Assembly (NCBI RefSeq): GCF_000294655.1
Contig: NZ_CAHP01000028.1
Span: 24,587 to 88,586, forward strand
From: Magnetospirillum molischianum DSM 120
Lineage (GTDB): Bacteria; Pseudomonadota; Alphaproteobacteria; Rhodospirillales; Magnetospirillaceae
Length of the DNA: 64,000 nt
Direction of reading: 5' to 3'
The stretch's first letter is position 1. Every line of letters begins with the position of its first letter. Of this stretch, positions 23,890 through 31,241 are shown in pieces. The position numbers and the translations under genes are program-made. The notes beneath the pieces were generated by a model, which did no database searches, was not told where the DNA came from, and saw only the letters and a program-made list of their open reading frames with translations.

Positions 23890-26310
23890 ATGGGTAAATA
23901 CGCGCCGCCAGTGGGTGAGGCCGAGGGCGCGCCCTATGTTGACGAGTCGCCGGAGCTGGGGCGCGACGGCTCGCCGGTTCCCGCCGCCGCGATCGAGTGG
24001 CCACAGCGCGAACTGCATTACCTGATCGCGGCGGCGGGGCTGAGTCCTAATGCCGCCGACCTGACTCAGGTGGCGCAGGCGATTCAGCGGATGATCGCGG
24101 CGGGGGCCAGTGCGGTCGTGATCCAGCGTGCCGCCTTCGCCCCCGGTATTGTCAACGGCGCTCCGGTGCGTTGGGACGCAGGCAGTGGGCAGTTTGCCCT
24201 GGCACGGGCCGATGGCACGGCCGCCGATTTGGCGGTGGGCTTTGCGGATGTCAGCCAGGGTGCCGTCTATTGCTTTGGTCGCAGCCGGGCCGGACTGTTC
24301 GCGGGGCTGACTCCGGGCAGCCGCTATTATCTGTCGGCGAGCGGCACACTCTCGACCGCCCCCGCAGCGGATGGCGTCTACGCGGGTATCGCCCTGTCGG
24401 CGGACACCCTGTTTATCGATATCGATCCGGGGCAGCAGGCATCCAGCGCGGTGACGATCAAGGGTGCCGCCTTTGCGCCGGATGTTGTTTCCGGCTGCCC
24501 GGTGCGGTGGGGTGGGTCGGCAGGTCTTTGGGCGAGGTCCGCAAGTAATATTCAAGTGCCAAAAAACCTGTTGTTAAATCCAGAATACTTCGATGGCCCT
24601 GGTTGGAGTGCCTATAATATATATGTAGGTCGGAATGCGAGTGTTTCGCCTTACGGGGCGACCGCCGCTTATAAAATATATGAGAATAATGCCACAAGCC
24701 CTCGGAGCTTGTTCCAGCAGATCAGCAGCGATAGCGCCCAAATACTAACGGCGAGTATTTGGGTTGCCCCGGCTGGTAGGGCATCCGTTACTTTGGTATT
24801 GGACGATTCTACATTTAAAAACGGGGCATTCGGGGCATTTAATTTAAATACTGGAGAGTGTTATGCGCAAGAAATCGGTCTAGCGTCTGGCGCTAAAGTT
24901 AGTATGGTGCCTCACCCAAGGGGCGGGTGGGTATTGACTCTGACAGGTCGTCCAACCGCCATTGCGGGTAACCAAGCCCGGTTTATTCTTCACCTCACCT
25001 CGGCTTATTCTGCCTCTGGCGTGTTGGCGAATGCTGACTACCCTGGAGATGGGGCTAGTGGTCTGTTTATTGCCGATGCCGTGCTTATTCCCGGCCCTCT
25101 GGCGGCTCCGGTGGTGGGTATTGCCGATGTCGCCAATAGTGAGATTGTCCTCTCCGGTGACACCCGCCCCGGTCTGCTCGGCGGTCTGGTGCCCGGCGCT
25201 ACTTATTACACGTCCCCATCGGGGGCGCTGGTGGCATCGCCGGTTGCCGGATCGGTCAGGGTCGGGATCGCCAAATCGGCCAGCGTCCTGACGGTCGATG
25301 CAGACCTCGCTGGCGGTAGCGGTGGAGCGACGGCGGCAATCGGTGAGGTCGCGGCCTTTGCCCGGTCTGCCGCCCCGGACGGCTGGCTCAAATGCAACGG
25401 CGCGGCGGTCAGCCGCACCACCTATGCCGACCTTTTTGCGGCCATCGGTGCGACATTTGGCGCTGGCGATGGATCGACAACATTCAATTTGCCCGATCTT
25501 CGTGGGGAGTTTGTGCGCGGCGTGGACGATGGGCGCGGCGTGGATAGCGGACGGGTGATCGGGTCGTGGCAGGCTGACGAGTTGAGATATCACAACCATC
25601 TCGTGGGTCAGGTCATCGGTGGGCGGGGCAGCGAGCAAATATCGCCAATCGTCGGTACTGGATTAAGGGTCAATTACACCGAGTATACAGGCGGAAATGA
25701 GAGCCGTCCGCGTAATATCGCGCTCCTCTACTGCATCAAATACTATGGGAATATCATGACGCCATATAGTGATATGGGGCGCATTGTCGAGCCTACGCCC
25801 GCTCGGATTGTCTATCAGACCGATCGCGCGGGCCGATATGCTGGAGCCGTCACCGCTGACCCGTCCCCGCTGGAGCCGGGGGCGTATCTGATTCCCGGCG
25901 GGTGCGTCGAGAGCGCCCCGCCCGAAATCCTGGTGGGGCAGATGGCGGTGTGGGAGGCGGGAGCATGGGCACTGCACCCGCTCCCCGATGATGAGTTGCG
26001 CGCCCTGGCGGTGGCGGTCGATGCCCCGACCGATCCGTCCCGGATCGTCACCGGCTGGCATCCGGCGGTGATCGACGGTCGGATTGTTCAGGTCTGGGAC
26101 ACCCGGCCCGAGACCGACTCGGAGCGCAAGGCGCGGGTCAATGCCCCGCTCTTGGCGGCGCTGGATGCCATCGACGCGGCGACGGTGCGGCCGCTCCGGG
26201 CGGTGCTGGCCGCCCAAGCCGCCGGGACGGCTCCCGCCGTCGATGACGTGGCGCGGCTGACCGAACTCGATTCCCAGGCCGCCGCCCTGCGGCTGCGGCT
26301 GGTGTCGTGA
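23890..26310 (+). CDS. Tail fibre with duplicated modules, inserted domain and collar domain
   Basis: This 806-residue protein is preceded by AAGGGAG. The N-terminus (residues 1-75) resembles gp49-type fibre heads. Two similar ~100-residue beta modules follow (AAFAPGIVNGAPVRW near 81-95 and AAFAPDVVSGCPVRW near 196-210, each ending in a LFIDID or LTVDAD strand). The second module is interrupted by about 185 residues of lower-GC sequence (about 24541-25098), which looks like a beta-sandwich carbohydrate-binding domain (NLLLNPEYFDGPGWSAYNIY). A tail-collar domain (GWLKCNGAAVSRTTYADLFA) follows, then a fibre-assembly-like C-terminus (WHPAVIDGRIVQVWDTRPET). Confidence 0.88.
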   Translation: MGKYAPPVGEAEGAPYVDESPELGRDGSPVPAAAIEWPQRELHYLIAAAGLSPNAADLTQVAQAIQRMIAAGASAVVIQRAAFAPGIVNGAPVRWDAGSGQFALARADGTAADLAVGFADVSQGAVYCFGRSRAGLFAGLTPGSRYYLSASGTLSTAPAADGVYAGIALSADTLFIDIDPGQQASSAVTIKGAAFAPDVVSGCPVRWGGSAGLWARSASNIQVPKNLLLNPEYFDGPGWSAYNIYVGRNASVSPYGATAAYKIYENNATSPRSLFQQISSDSAQILTASIWVAPAGRASVTLVLDDSTFKNGAFGAFNLNTGECYAQEIGLASGAKVSMVPHPRGGWVLTLTGRPTAIAGNQARFILHLTSAYSASGVLANADYPGDGASGLFIADAVLIPGPLAAPVVGIADVANSEIVLSGDTRPGLLGGLVPGATYYTSPSGALVASPVAGSVRVGIAKSASVLTVDADLAGGSGGATAAIGEVAAFARSAAPDGWLKCNGAAVSRTTYADLFAAIGATFGAGDGSTTFNLPDLRGEFVRGVDDGRGVDSGRVIGSWQADELRYHNHLVGQVIGGRGSEQISPIVGTGLRVNYTEYTGGNESRPRNIALLYCIKYYGNIMTPYSDMGRIVEPTPARIVYQTDRAGRYAGAVTADPSPLEPGAYLIPGGCVESAPPEILVGQMAVWEAGAWALHPLPDDELRALAVAVDAPTDPSRIVTGWHPAVIDGRIVQVWDTRPETDSERKARVNAPLLAALDAIDAATVRPLRAVLAAQAAGTAPAVDDVARLTELDSQAAALRLRLVS

Positions 26311-26663
26311 TGCCGCTGTCTCTCATCCCCGATTGGGCGCGTGCAGCCGGGGCTGCACTCGGTCTTATCATCGCCAGTGTCTTTGCCGGGCGGCTCGCGT
26401 GGCATGCCGATCAAGTCCGCCGGGGGCATCGGCGGCTATGGTCGCGGGAAGTACTGCTCGAACTGCCGACCATCGGGGCGATGGCCCTGTTGACGTGGGC
26501 GCTGGTCGATTATCTCACCCTGTCGCCCGGTCAAGCGGCGGGGGCCGGGGTGGTCCTGGGCTGGCTCGGCCCGCGCGGGCTGGAGATCGTCGTGGTCCGG
26601 GTCTGGCGCTCGCGCACAAGCGCCGTGCCGCCAGCGCCTGGAGCCGGGACGGGGGCGGGATGA
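26310..26663 (+). CDS. Putative holin
   Basis: This 117-residue protein has an N-terminal membrane helix (AAGAALGLIIASVFAGRLAW) and two more hydrophobic segments (LPTIGAMALLTWALVDYL, then AAGAGVVLGWLGPRGLEIVV). A Pro/Ala/Gly-rich tail follows. It resembles LydA-type phage holins. The start is in an ATGA overlap with the fibre gene and lysozyme is two genes downstream. It would form inner-membrane lesions at lysis. Confidence 0.75.
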   Translation: MPLSLIPDWARAAGAALGLIIASVFAGRLAWHADQVRRGHRRLWSREVLLELPTIGAMALLTWALVDYLTLSPGQAAGAGVVLGWLGPRGLEIVVVRVWRSRTSAVPPAPGAGTGAG

Positions 26664-26848
26664 TGGATGATGTCCCGCCGCCACGAATCGACGCCTATGC
26701 CACATGGCATCCCGAAGACGGGTGCCGCATCCATAGCGACGGGCGTCCTATCAGACTGCCCGCCGCTCTCAATCTGATCGAGGTGCTGGTGGCCTATGTC
26801 CGCCACGCCACGACCCATCCGGAGACACCTAAGCATGACGACGTATGA
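26660..26848 (+). CDS. Small phage protein between holin and lysozyme
   Basis: This 62-residue ORF overlaps both neighbours (ATGA at 26660; 14 nt into the lysozyme gene). It has no membrane segment; DAYATWHPEDGCRIHSDGRP is its most distinctive stretch, and a helical LNLIEVLVAYVRHATTH follows. The continuous overlaps suggest real translation. No family recognised. Confidence 0.55.
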   Translation: MMDDVPPPRIDAYATWHPEDGCRIHSDGRPIRLPAALNLIEVLVAYVRHATTHPETPKHDDV

Positions 26849-27251
26849 CGTGCTGGCGCTGCGGCGCGAGCTGATCCGCGACGAAGGTCTCAAGCTCAAG
26901 CCCTACCGCTGCACGGCCGGGAAGCTGACCATTGGTGTCGGCCGGAATATCGAGGACCGGGGCATCACTGCCGATGAGGCAATGGTCCTTCTTGACAATG
27001 ATATCGTTGTGATCGCCGCCGAACTGGACCGCGCGATTCCGTTTTGGCGCAAGCTGTCCGACGCTCGTCAGCGGGCCTTAATCAATATGGCGATGATGGG
27101 TGTCCCCCGGTTGCTGGGGTTTAAGCGGATGCTCTACGCCCTGTCGATCGGGGACTATCCCGGCGCTGCGGCCGAGGCGCTCAACAGCAAATGGGCGGGT
27201 CAGGTCGGTGACCGCGCGATCCGTCTCGCCGACATGATTCGCCGGGGGTAA
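26835..27251 (+). CDS. Phage lysozyme (GH24, T4-type)
   Basis: This 138-residue endolysin has the catalytic arrangement Glu17-x8-Cys26-x5-Thr32 (RDEGLKLKPYRCTAGKLT), the E-8aa-D/C-5aa-T pattern of phage GH24 muramidases, here with Cys where T4 lysozyme has Asp20. TIGVGRNIEDRGI is the family core. No signal peptide or signal-arrest helix is present, so it depends on the holin to reach the wall. Start ATG 26835 gives a normal-length enzyme. Confidence 0.92.
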   Translation: MTTYDVLALRRELIRDEGLKLKPYRCTAGKLTIGVGRNIEDRGITADEAMVLLDNDIVVIAAELDRAIPFWRKLSDARQRALINMAMMGVPRLLGFKRMLYALSIGDYPGAAAEALNSKWAGQVGDRAIRLADMIRRG

Positions 27252-27309
27252 ATCCCCACCGCTCGCTCCACCATTCCAATATTCATGAGGCACAAATAAA
27301 TGGACGACA

Positions 27310-27822
27310 TCACTTCTTTCTCGCATCTGGTTTGGGGGGGTATGCAGGATCTGGGCATCGTGGAGACGAGGCATCCACGCACCGGAGGATGCGGATGGGC
27401 GAATTCACCAAAATCTCCGTATTCCCAACTCCTTCCCCACGCCAGTATTGACGTGCGCATTCCTCCATCTCATCGAAATAGTAGCTGTCGTCAACTGGAT
27501 AGCAATACGTCCAGTCGCCGATGTGATTAGGTGTGTCAGTGTATAATAATTCAACTTCATATATCAGCAATGTTCTGCTGTCAGCCCTGTTTTGATATGT
27601 TTTGGCAATTTCATAGCTCGGAACCATGTAGCAACATTCAAGCCGACTTGGTTTGTGTGGAAATTCTTTCAGACGAATTTCCTCAAGAACCTTCTCCCTG
27701 AAGGCAACTGCGTAATTTCCAAAGTTTGGTTGATACAGACGAACGATCCGTCCCCAATTTCCGGGCTCGATGATGCTACCCGCACGAAGGGGTATAGGGG
27801 CACAGTGAAAGAAGCTCTGCAT
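27310..27822 (-). CDS. Probable phage cargo protein (DUF2441/ART-like)
   Basis: This 170-residue protein is on the opposite strand to the late operon and clearly lower in GC than its neighbours, both hallmarks of cargo (moron) genes. It opens SFFHCAPIPLRAGSIIEPGN, continues REKVLEEIRLKEFPHKPSRL, and then LIYEVELLYTDTPNHIGDWT. Small proteins with an N-terminal H-x-S/C-type strand and a conserved YEVE segment belong to the DUF2441 group, which has an ADP-ribosyltransferase-like look. This assignment is by eye. Expression in the lysogen, and effects on host or rival phages, are inference. Confidence 0.6.
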   Translation of the reverse strand: MQSFFHCAPIPLRAGSIIEPGNWGRIVRLYQPNFGNYAVAFREKVLEEIRLKEFPHKPSRLECCYMVPSYEIAKTYQNRADSRTLLIYEVELLYTDTPNHIGDWTYCYPVDDSYYFDEMEECARQYWRGEGVGNTEILVNSPIRILRCVDASSPRCPDPAYPPKPDARKK

Positions 27823-27930
27823 GAGTGCTATCCATTAGTTGAGTAAGTCAAAGCATATGAGGTTGCTTGCGGGGAGTCTACCTGCACTCCGGTGCCGCTG
27901 CTCTCCCGACTGACTCACCCCGATTGTCTC

Positions 27931-27957
27931 GCCGCCCCGATCCCGGAGGCGGTTTTT
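27931..27957 (+). terminator. Rho-independent terminator
   Basis: CCGCC-CCGATCCCGGA-GGCGG is followed by seven T residues (27953-27959). It would stop rightward late transcription after passing antisense to the cargo gene, before the gene at 27985. Confidence 0.65.
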
Positions 27958-27984
27958 TTGTGCCCAATGGAGGGGCTTTGATCC

Positions 27985-28734
27985 ATGGATATTGATTTGG
28001 TGACAATCCTGACCGCGCTGGGTGTCTCGCCCCAGGTCGCGGCGCTGGCCGTGCCCGGAGTGATCGCGGTCGCGTCGGCTCTCGATGCGGCGATCCCCCA
28101 GCCCGCGACTGGGTCGCTGTGGATCTGGCCGCGCCGCCTGCTGTCGTGGCTGGCAATCAATGTCGGTCACGCCCGCAATGCGGCCACCAGGGCAGGGCGG
28201 GGTGGAGCCGTTGCCCTGGTGCTGACGGTGCTTGCGGCGGGTAGCCTGTCGGCCTGCGCCGGGACCGGACAGACCGGCGGCACCGAGTGGAGCGCGGCCC
28301 AGACTGCCTATGTCGAGATCAAGACCGTGATCGCGGTCGAGCGGGTGGTGGCCAAGACCGCAGCCACCCCCGGTCTATCGGAGGCGGTACGGGCCGATAT
28401 CCGGGCCGGTGCCCTGGCGCTGGCCAGCGGTGTACGATCCCAGATCGAGGTGCTGACAGCCGGGGGTGATGTTGGCGATCAGGCCAAATCGGCGGCGATT
28501 GCGGCGGTGTCCAATCTGATCAGCCAGATCGTCCCTCTGCTCGATGCCGCGCACGGCTCGGATGTCGAGCCTGAGGTGGCGCTGATCGCGGCGGGGGGCG
28601 GAGCGCTGCAATCCCTGCCTGCGGTGATCGGCGCGGTGGTCGCGGTCAATGGCGGGTACGATCCCCCGCCCGAGGCGCTCGCCGCCGCCCTGGCCGAACT
28701 GGCGACGGTGGCCGATAGCGTCGGGGCGCTCTGA
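27985..28734 (+). CDS. Phage protein with internal lipobox-like motif, possible lysis/spanin function
   Basis: This 249-residue protein has GGAGGGG 9 nt upstream of the ATG. Residues 1-35 are hydrophobic (VSPQVAALAVPGVIAVASAL). After a basic stretch (RNAATRAGRGG) comes a second hydrophobic segment, VALVLTVLAAGSLSACAG (about residues 75-92), ending in a lipobox-like LSAC. The rest is Ala-rich helix. A lipoprotein signal embedded inside a longer protein recalls nested spanin genes, but no second start with a clear ribosome-binding site was found. It lies after the lysozyme, where spanins are expected. The role is inference. Confidence 0.55.
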   Translation: MDIDLVTILTALGVSPQVAALAVPGVIAVASALDAAIPQPATGSLWIWPRRLLSWLAINVGHARNAATRAGRGGAVALVLTVLAAGSLSACAGTGQTGGTEWSAAQTAYVEIKTVIAVERVVAKTAATPGLSEAVRADIRAGALALASGVRSQIEVLTAGGDVGDQAKSAAIAAVSNLISQIVPLLDAAHGSDVEPEVALIAAGGGALQSLPAVIGAVVAVNGGYDPPPEALAAALAELATVADSVGAL

Positions 28735-28752
28735 GCGATATCAAATACGTCT

Positions 28753-28786
28753 GCCGCCGATCCCTCACGGGGTCGGCGGCTTTTTT
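28753..28786 (+). terminator. Strong rho-independent terminator
   Basis: A 12-bp stem (GCCGCCGATCCC / GGGGTCGGCGGC, one G-T wobble) with a TCAC loop is followed by TTTTTT (28781-28786). It ends the rightward phage transcription unit. Confidence 0.85.
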
Positions 28787-28981
28787 GATTCTGGAGATGG
28801 CGACATTGGGCCGAGTCCGGGAGGGCGGGTTTCTGCCGCGTATCGATGAAATTGGACTTTGAGCCGGGCAGGTATGCCAAGCCCCCTCTCCTGAGTTCGG
28901 TCGGTCCTCCGGTGGCCATAACATCGATATCAAGTGCTGGGTTACACCCCAGCGAACCAAGCGCCTAGCTGCGGCGGAGTT

Positions 28982-29440
28982 TCAGGTCTGCTTGATGGTC
29001 GCGCCGCCGGTCATGACGATGGAACACCCGGCTCCAACCTCAATAGAGGTTCCCTGGCTGCGCAACGAGGTATTCCCTCCAATCACCGTTTTGCCAGAGG
29101 CACCGGCGCCACCGCCAGTCACAAGCAGCTTGGAGGAAATCCGTGCTCCTGCGATTTGGACTTCACCGTGCTGGTGGTCAAATTTGATCCCGTTGAGAGC
29201 TTCCAGCACTCCCGCATCGATCTTGATCGATCCGTTGGACGCCTCGGCGACGATCACGCCCACGGCGTCCCGGAAAACCTTCTCGATATCTTGAAGGTTG
29301 CCGGAGGCCTCCGCTTGCGCAGCGGCTTTAGCAAGATCGGGGCGACGGGCCGCCACATAGTCGAACGCGAACTTAAGCGCTTCCTTCGAGATGTCCACTG
29401 TGGCATGCGCGGCCATTGCAATCAGGAAATGTTCAAGCAT
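28982..29440 (-). CDS. Possible cargo protein with repetitive beta-rich C-terminus
   Basis: This 152-residue protein starts at 29440, where GGAGAGG lies 5 nt upstream; longer frames ignore it. Residues 1-60 are helical (LEHFLIAMAAHATVDISKEA), and residues about 75-152 are short alternating strands with Gly/Ser/Thr turns (GEVQIAGARISSKLLVTGGG, TVIGGNTSLRSQGTSIEVG), as in a small beta-solenoid. It faces away from the late genes next to the attachment site, a typical place for cargo. I recognise no family; immunity or surface functions are speculative. Confidence 0.6.
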   Translation of the reverse strand: MLEHFLIAMAAHATVDISKEALKFAFDYVAARRPDLAKAAAQAEASGNLQDIEKVFRDAVGVIVAEASNGSIKIDAGVLEALNGIKFDHQHGEVQIAGARISSKLLVTGGGAGASGKTVIGGNTSLRSQGTSIEVGAGCSIVMTGGATIKQT

Positions 29441-29834
29441 AGTCCTCTCCGAAAAGTTCGCCCAGATATTACAACCAAGGATGTTTATCGCAACGAACAT
29501 AAACGCTGAATAAGTGCGTGCAGTCTGCACCTCGTTATACGAGGCCGCCGCCAAAAGCGCCACTCCGCCTGTGCAACGTAAGCGTAGCCTCCCCAGCATC
29601 CGGTAAGCAAGGGCTGACCGGGCGCGTCCGCTATGGAGACGTTGCTAAGATCAAACTGACGACCGAAATGAGGCGCAATCCGGTCAGGATAGGCTAGCGG
29701 GGAGGGGGATGATTTCAGCGATCCCCCGTGTGAGGGAATTTGTGAGGGACTGGACGTCCGAATTGAACGAAAATCAGCCTATTTATCTACTTTCAACTAA
29801 TTGAAAATAAATACATTTTCTTCGGTGCATGTAT
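29441..29834. other. Gene-free attachment region
   Basis: About 395 bp without a convincing gene. It becomes AT-rich towards the att core. It contains the direct repeat TGTGAGGGA at 29729 and 29741 and the inverted repeat TTTCAA-CTAA-TTGAAA at 29791-29806. This is the layout of a phage attachment arm with integrase arm-type sites and bending-protein sites. No promoter was assigned. Confidence 0.5.
29729..29749 (+). repeat. Direct repeat, candidate integrase arm-type sites
   Basis: TGTGAGGGA occurs at 29729-29737 and 29741-29749 (12-bp period), about 85 bp from the att core. Short tandem repeats at this distance are typical arm-binding sites of tyrosine integrases. Confidence 0.5.
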
Positions 29835-29879
29835 CTGGGGGACTGGGGGTCGCAGGTTCGAATCCTGTCGCTCCGACCA
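29835..29879 (+). other. attR: 3' half of tRNA-Pro(GGG)
   Basis: The 45 nt begin in the anticodon loop (CTGGGGG, anticodon GGG), then the 3' anticodon stem ACTGG, variable loop, T arm GCAGG-TTCGAAT-CCTGT, acceptor strand CGCTCCG, discriminator A and CCA. The 5' half is missing: the bases before it cannot form CCAGT or the D arm. This is the duplicated att core of a tRNA-integrating phage. The intact tRNA should be at the other prophage end. Confidence 0.88.
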
Positions 29880-29907
29880 AATTTTTCAAAGAATTCGACG
29901 ACTTAGA

Positions 29908-29930
29908 AGAGCGGCCCAACAGGCCGCTCT
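29908..29930 (+). terminator. Native terminator of the tRNA-Pro gene
   Basis: AGAGCGGCC-CAACA-GGCCGCTCT is a perfect 9-bp stem starting 28 nt after the tRNA CCA, though its T-run is weak. It was probably separated from the functional tRNA by the integration. Confidence 0.6.
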
Positions 29931-30158
29931 CTGCGTTTTGGTCAACTGTAACTCTACGACAGGCCCGGTGTAGCGCAGCGGCTGATTTTGGACGCGGTGA
30001 ACACGTTCATTCTGCTCCGTTTTCTTCCTCAATCACCAGCACCTCACCGAAGCGATGCTGCGGGTACGCGATACCCTGCGGGCTGAGGTCAATGCGCTGC
30101 ATCGCCAAGTGGCTGGTGATCATGCGCGCCGACGACGGCGGGTAGTCCCCGGAGAGGG
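29931..30158. other. Gap between tRNA remnant and hydE
   Basis: About 230 bp. The only coding candidate is a 38-codon minus-strand ORF (30007-30123, start ATG, ITSHLAMQRIDLSPQGIAYP) downstream of hydE. It has plausible amino-acid composition but no recognised family, and could be a gene remnant. Nothing else was seen. Confidence 0.3.
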
Positions 30159-31241
30159 TTATTTGGCTGTGACGGTAATCGGCAACCGGCGTCGGGCATG
30201 GGGAGAATCGCCCCATTCGTCCCAGCCGACTCGGCGTCCGGAGGCGATCACCCGACGTTCCAGGCAGCCCCGGCATTCCAGGCTGCCTTCGTCCAGACAG
30301 GGCTTGCCGTCGTAAAGCTGGTAGTTGCGACGGACACCGCGTGGGGTGACATTGGGCATGGTGACGTTGGCACCATAGGTGATGCCACGCTCACGTCCAT
30401 CCTCGACCAGAGCCTGCAATGCGGTGGTTGCGGCAATGTTGAGGGTCGGCAGGGCGAGTCGGGTGACCGCGATCATTTTGAGGCCCAGAGCAAGCAGCGG
30501 TTCGCGCGCCATCATCGCCGAGGCGGGCATCGAACCGCCCTGTGAATGGAGGTAAGGCCCCATCCCAATCATGTCGATATCACGCTGGCCGTAAAAAGCG
30601 ATGTCTGCGGCGAGATCGTCGAGGGTCTGGCCGGGCAGGCCGATCATGACTCCGGTCCCAACCTGGAACCCGGCAGTGCGCAGATCGTCAACCGCTCGAA
30701 CCCGTGTCTCAAAATGTTGGGCGGGAGGATGGAGAGTGGCGAACAGCGCCGGATTACTCGTTTCAATCCGCAGCAGATAGCGGTGGGCCCCGGCATCGCG
30801 CCAGCGGCGATAGGTTTCCAGGCTCTGTTCGCCCAGCGACAGGGTAATCCCCAACCCCTGCGGCAATCGTTCGCTCAGGGACCGGGCACGGATTTCCGCG
30901 ACGCACTCCTCGACGAAGGCGATGAATGCCTCATCCCGCCGTTCCCCGGCCTGGAGTACGCACGAACCGTATCCGGCCTCCGCACAGAACAAAGCCGCTT
31001 CAATGACCTCATCGCGGTCGAGGCCATAGCGTTCGACCTCGCGGTTGCTACGGCGTATCCCGCAATAGTAGCAGTCGAGCGCGCAGCGATTCGACAGCTC
31101 GACGATCCCCCGGTAATGGACCGCGTTTCCAACCGTTTCCGTGGTGAGATCGTAAGCCGAGCGGCGCAATTCCTCGATGGCGGCCGGGTCGGTCAGGCCC
31201 AGCAACCGGACGATCTCGGCGTGGGATAGGGCTATCGTCAT
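30159..31241 (-). CDS. hydE: [FeFe]-hydrogenase maturase HydE (radical SAM)
   Basis: This 360-residue radical SAM enzyme has the cluster motif CALDCYYC (Cys53, Cys57, Cys60) with the downstream pattern SYGSCVLQAGER-type strand (GYGSCVLQAGE) and GTGVMIGLPGQT. HydE acts on the cysteine-bound Fe(CO)2CN product of HydG on the way to the H-cluster 2Fe subsite. The start is in an ATGA overlap with hydF. It is the last gene of the leftward operon and lies beside the prophage end. Confidence 0.93.
   Translation of the reverse strand: MTIALSHAEIVRLLGLTDPAAIEELRRSAYDLTTETVGNAVHYRGIVELSNRCALDCYYCGIRRSNREVERYGLDRDEVIEAALFCAEAGYGSCVLQAGERRDEAFIAFVEECVAEIRARSLSERLPQGLGITLSLGEQSLETYRRWRDAGAHRYLLRIETSNPALFATLHPPAQHFETRVRAVDDLRTAGFQVGTGVMIGLPGQTLDDLAADIAFYGQRDIDMIGMGPYLHSQGGSMPASAMMAREPLLALGLKMIAVTRLALPTLNIAATTALQALVEDGRERGITYGANVTMPNVTPRGVRRNYQLYDGKPCLDEGSLECRGCLERRVIASGRRVGWDEWGDSPHARRRLPITVTAK

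Larger units (their letters stand above)
1..29879. mobile_element. Prophage (right-hand part), HK97-type head with Mu-like contractile tail
   Basis: Continuous phage gene order is visible: early regulators, primase and ATPase, HNH and terminase, portal, protease, capsid, connectors, sheath, tube, tape measure, baseplate, fibre, holin and lysozyme. It stops at a 45-nt 3' half of tRNA-Pro(GGG), the expected product of tRNA-targeted integration. The left end, integrase and main repressor are not in the window. The tail order matches Mu from the gp38-like DUF2635 gene through the sheath to gp48, but no Mu transposase is present and the head genes are HK97-type. No disrupted structural gene was seen, so the element could be inducible; that last point is inference. 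Confidence 0.95.

Noticed and set aside
29801-30145. 114-codon plus-strand ORF crossing attR
   Set aside because: It reads through the tRNA remnant and its terminator, so it cannot be a genuine gene.
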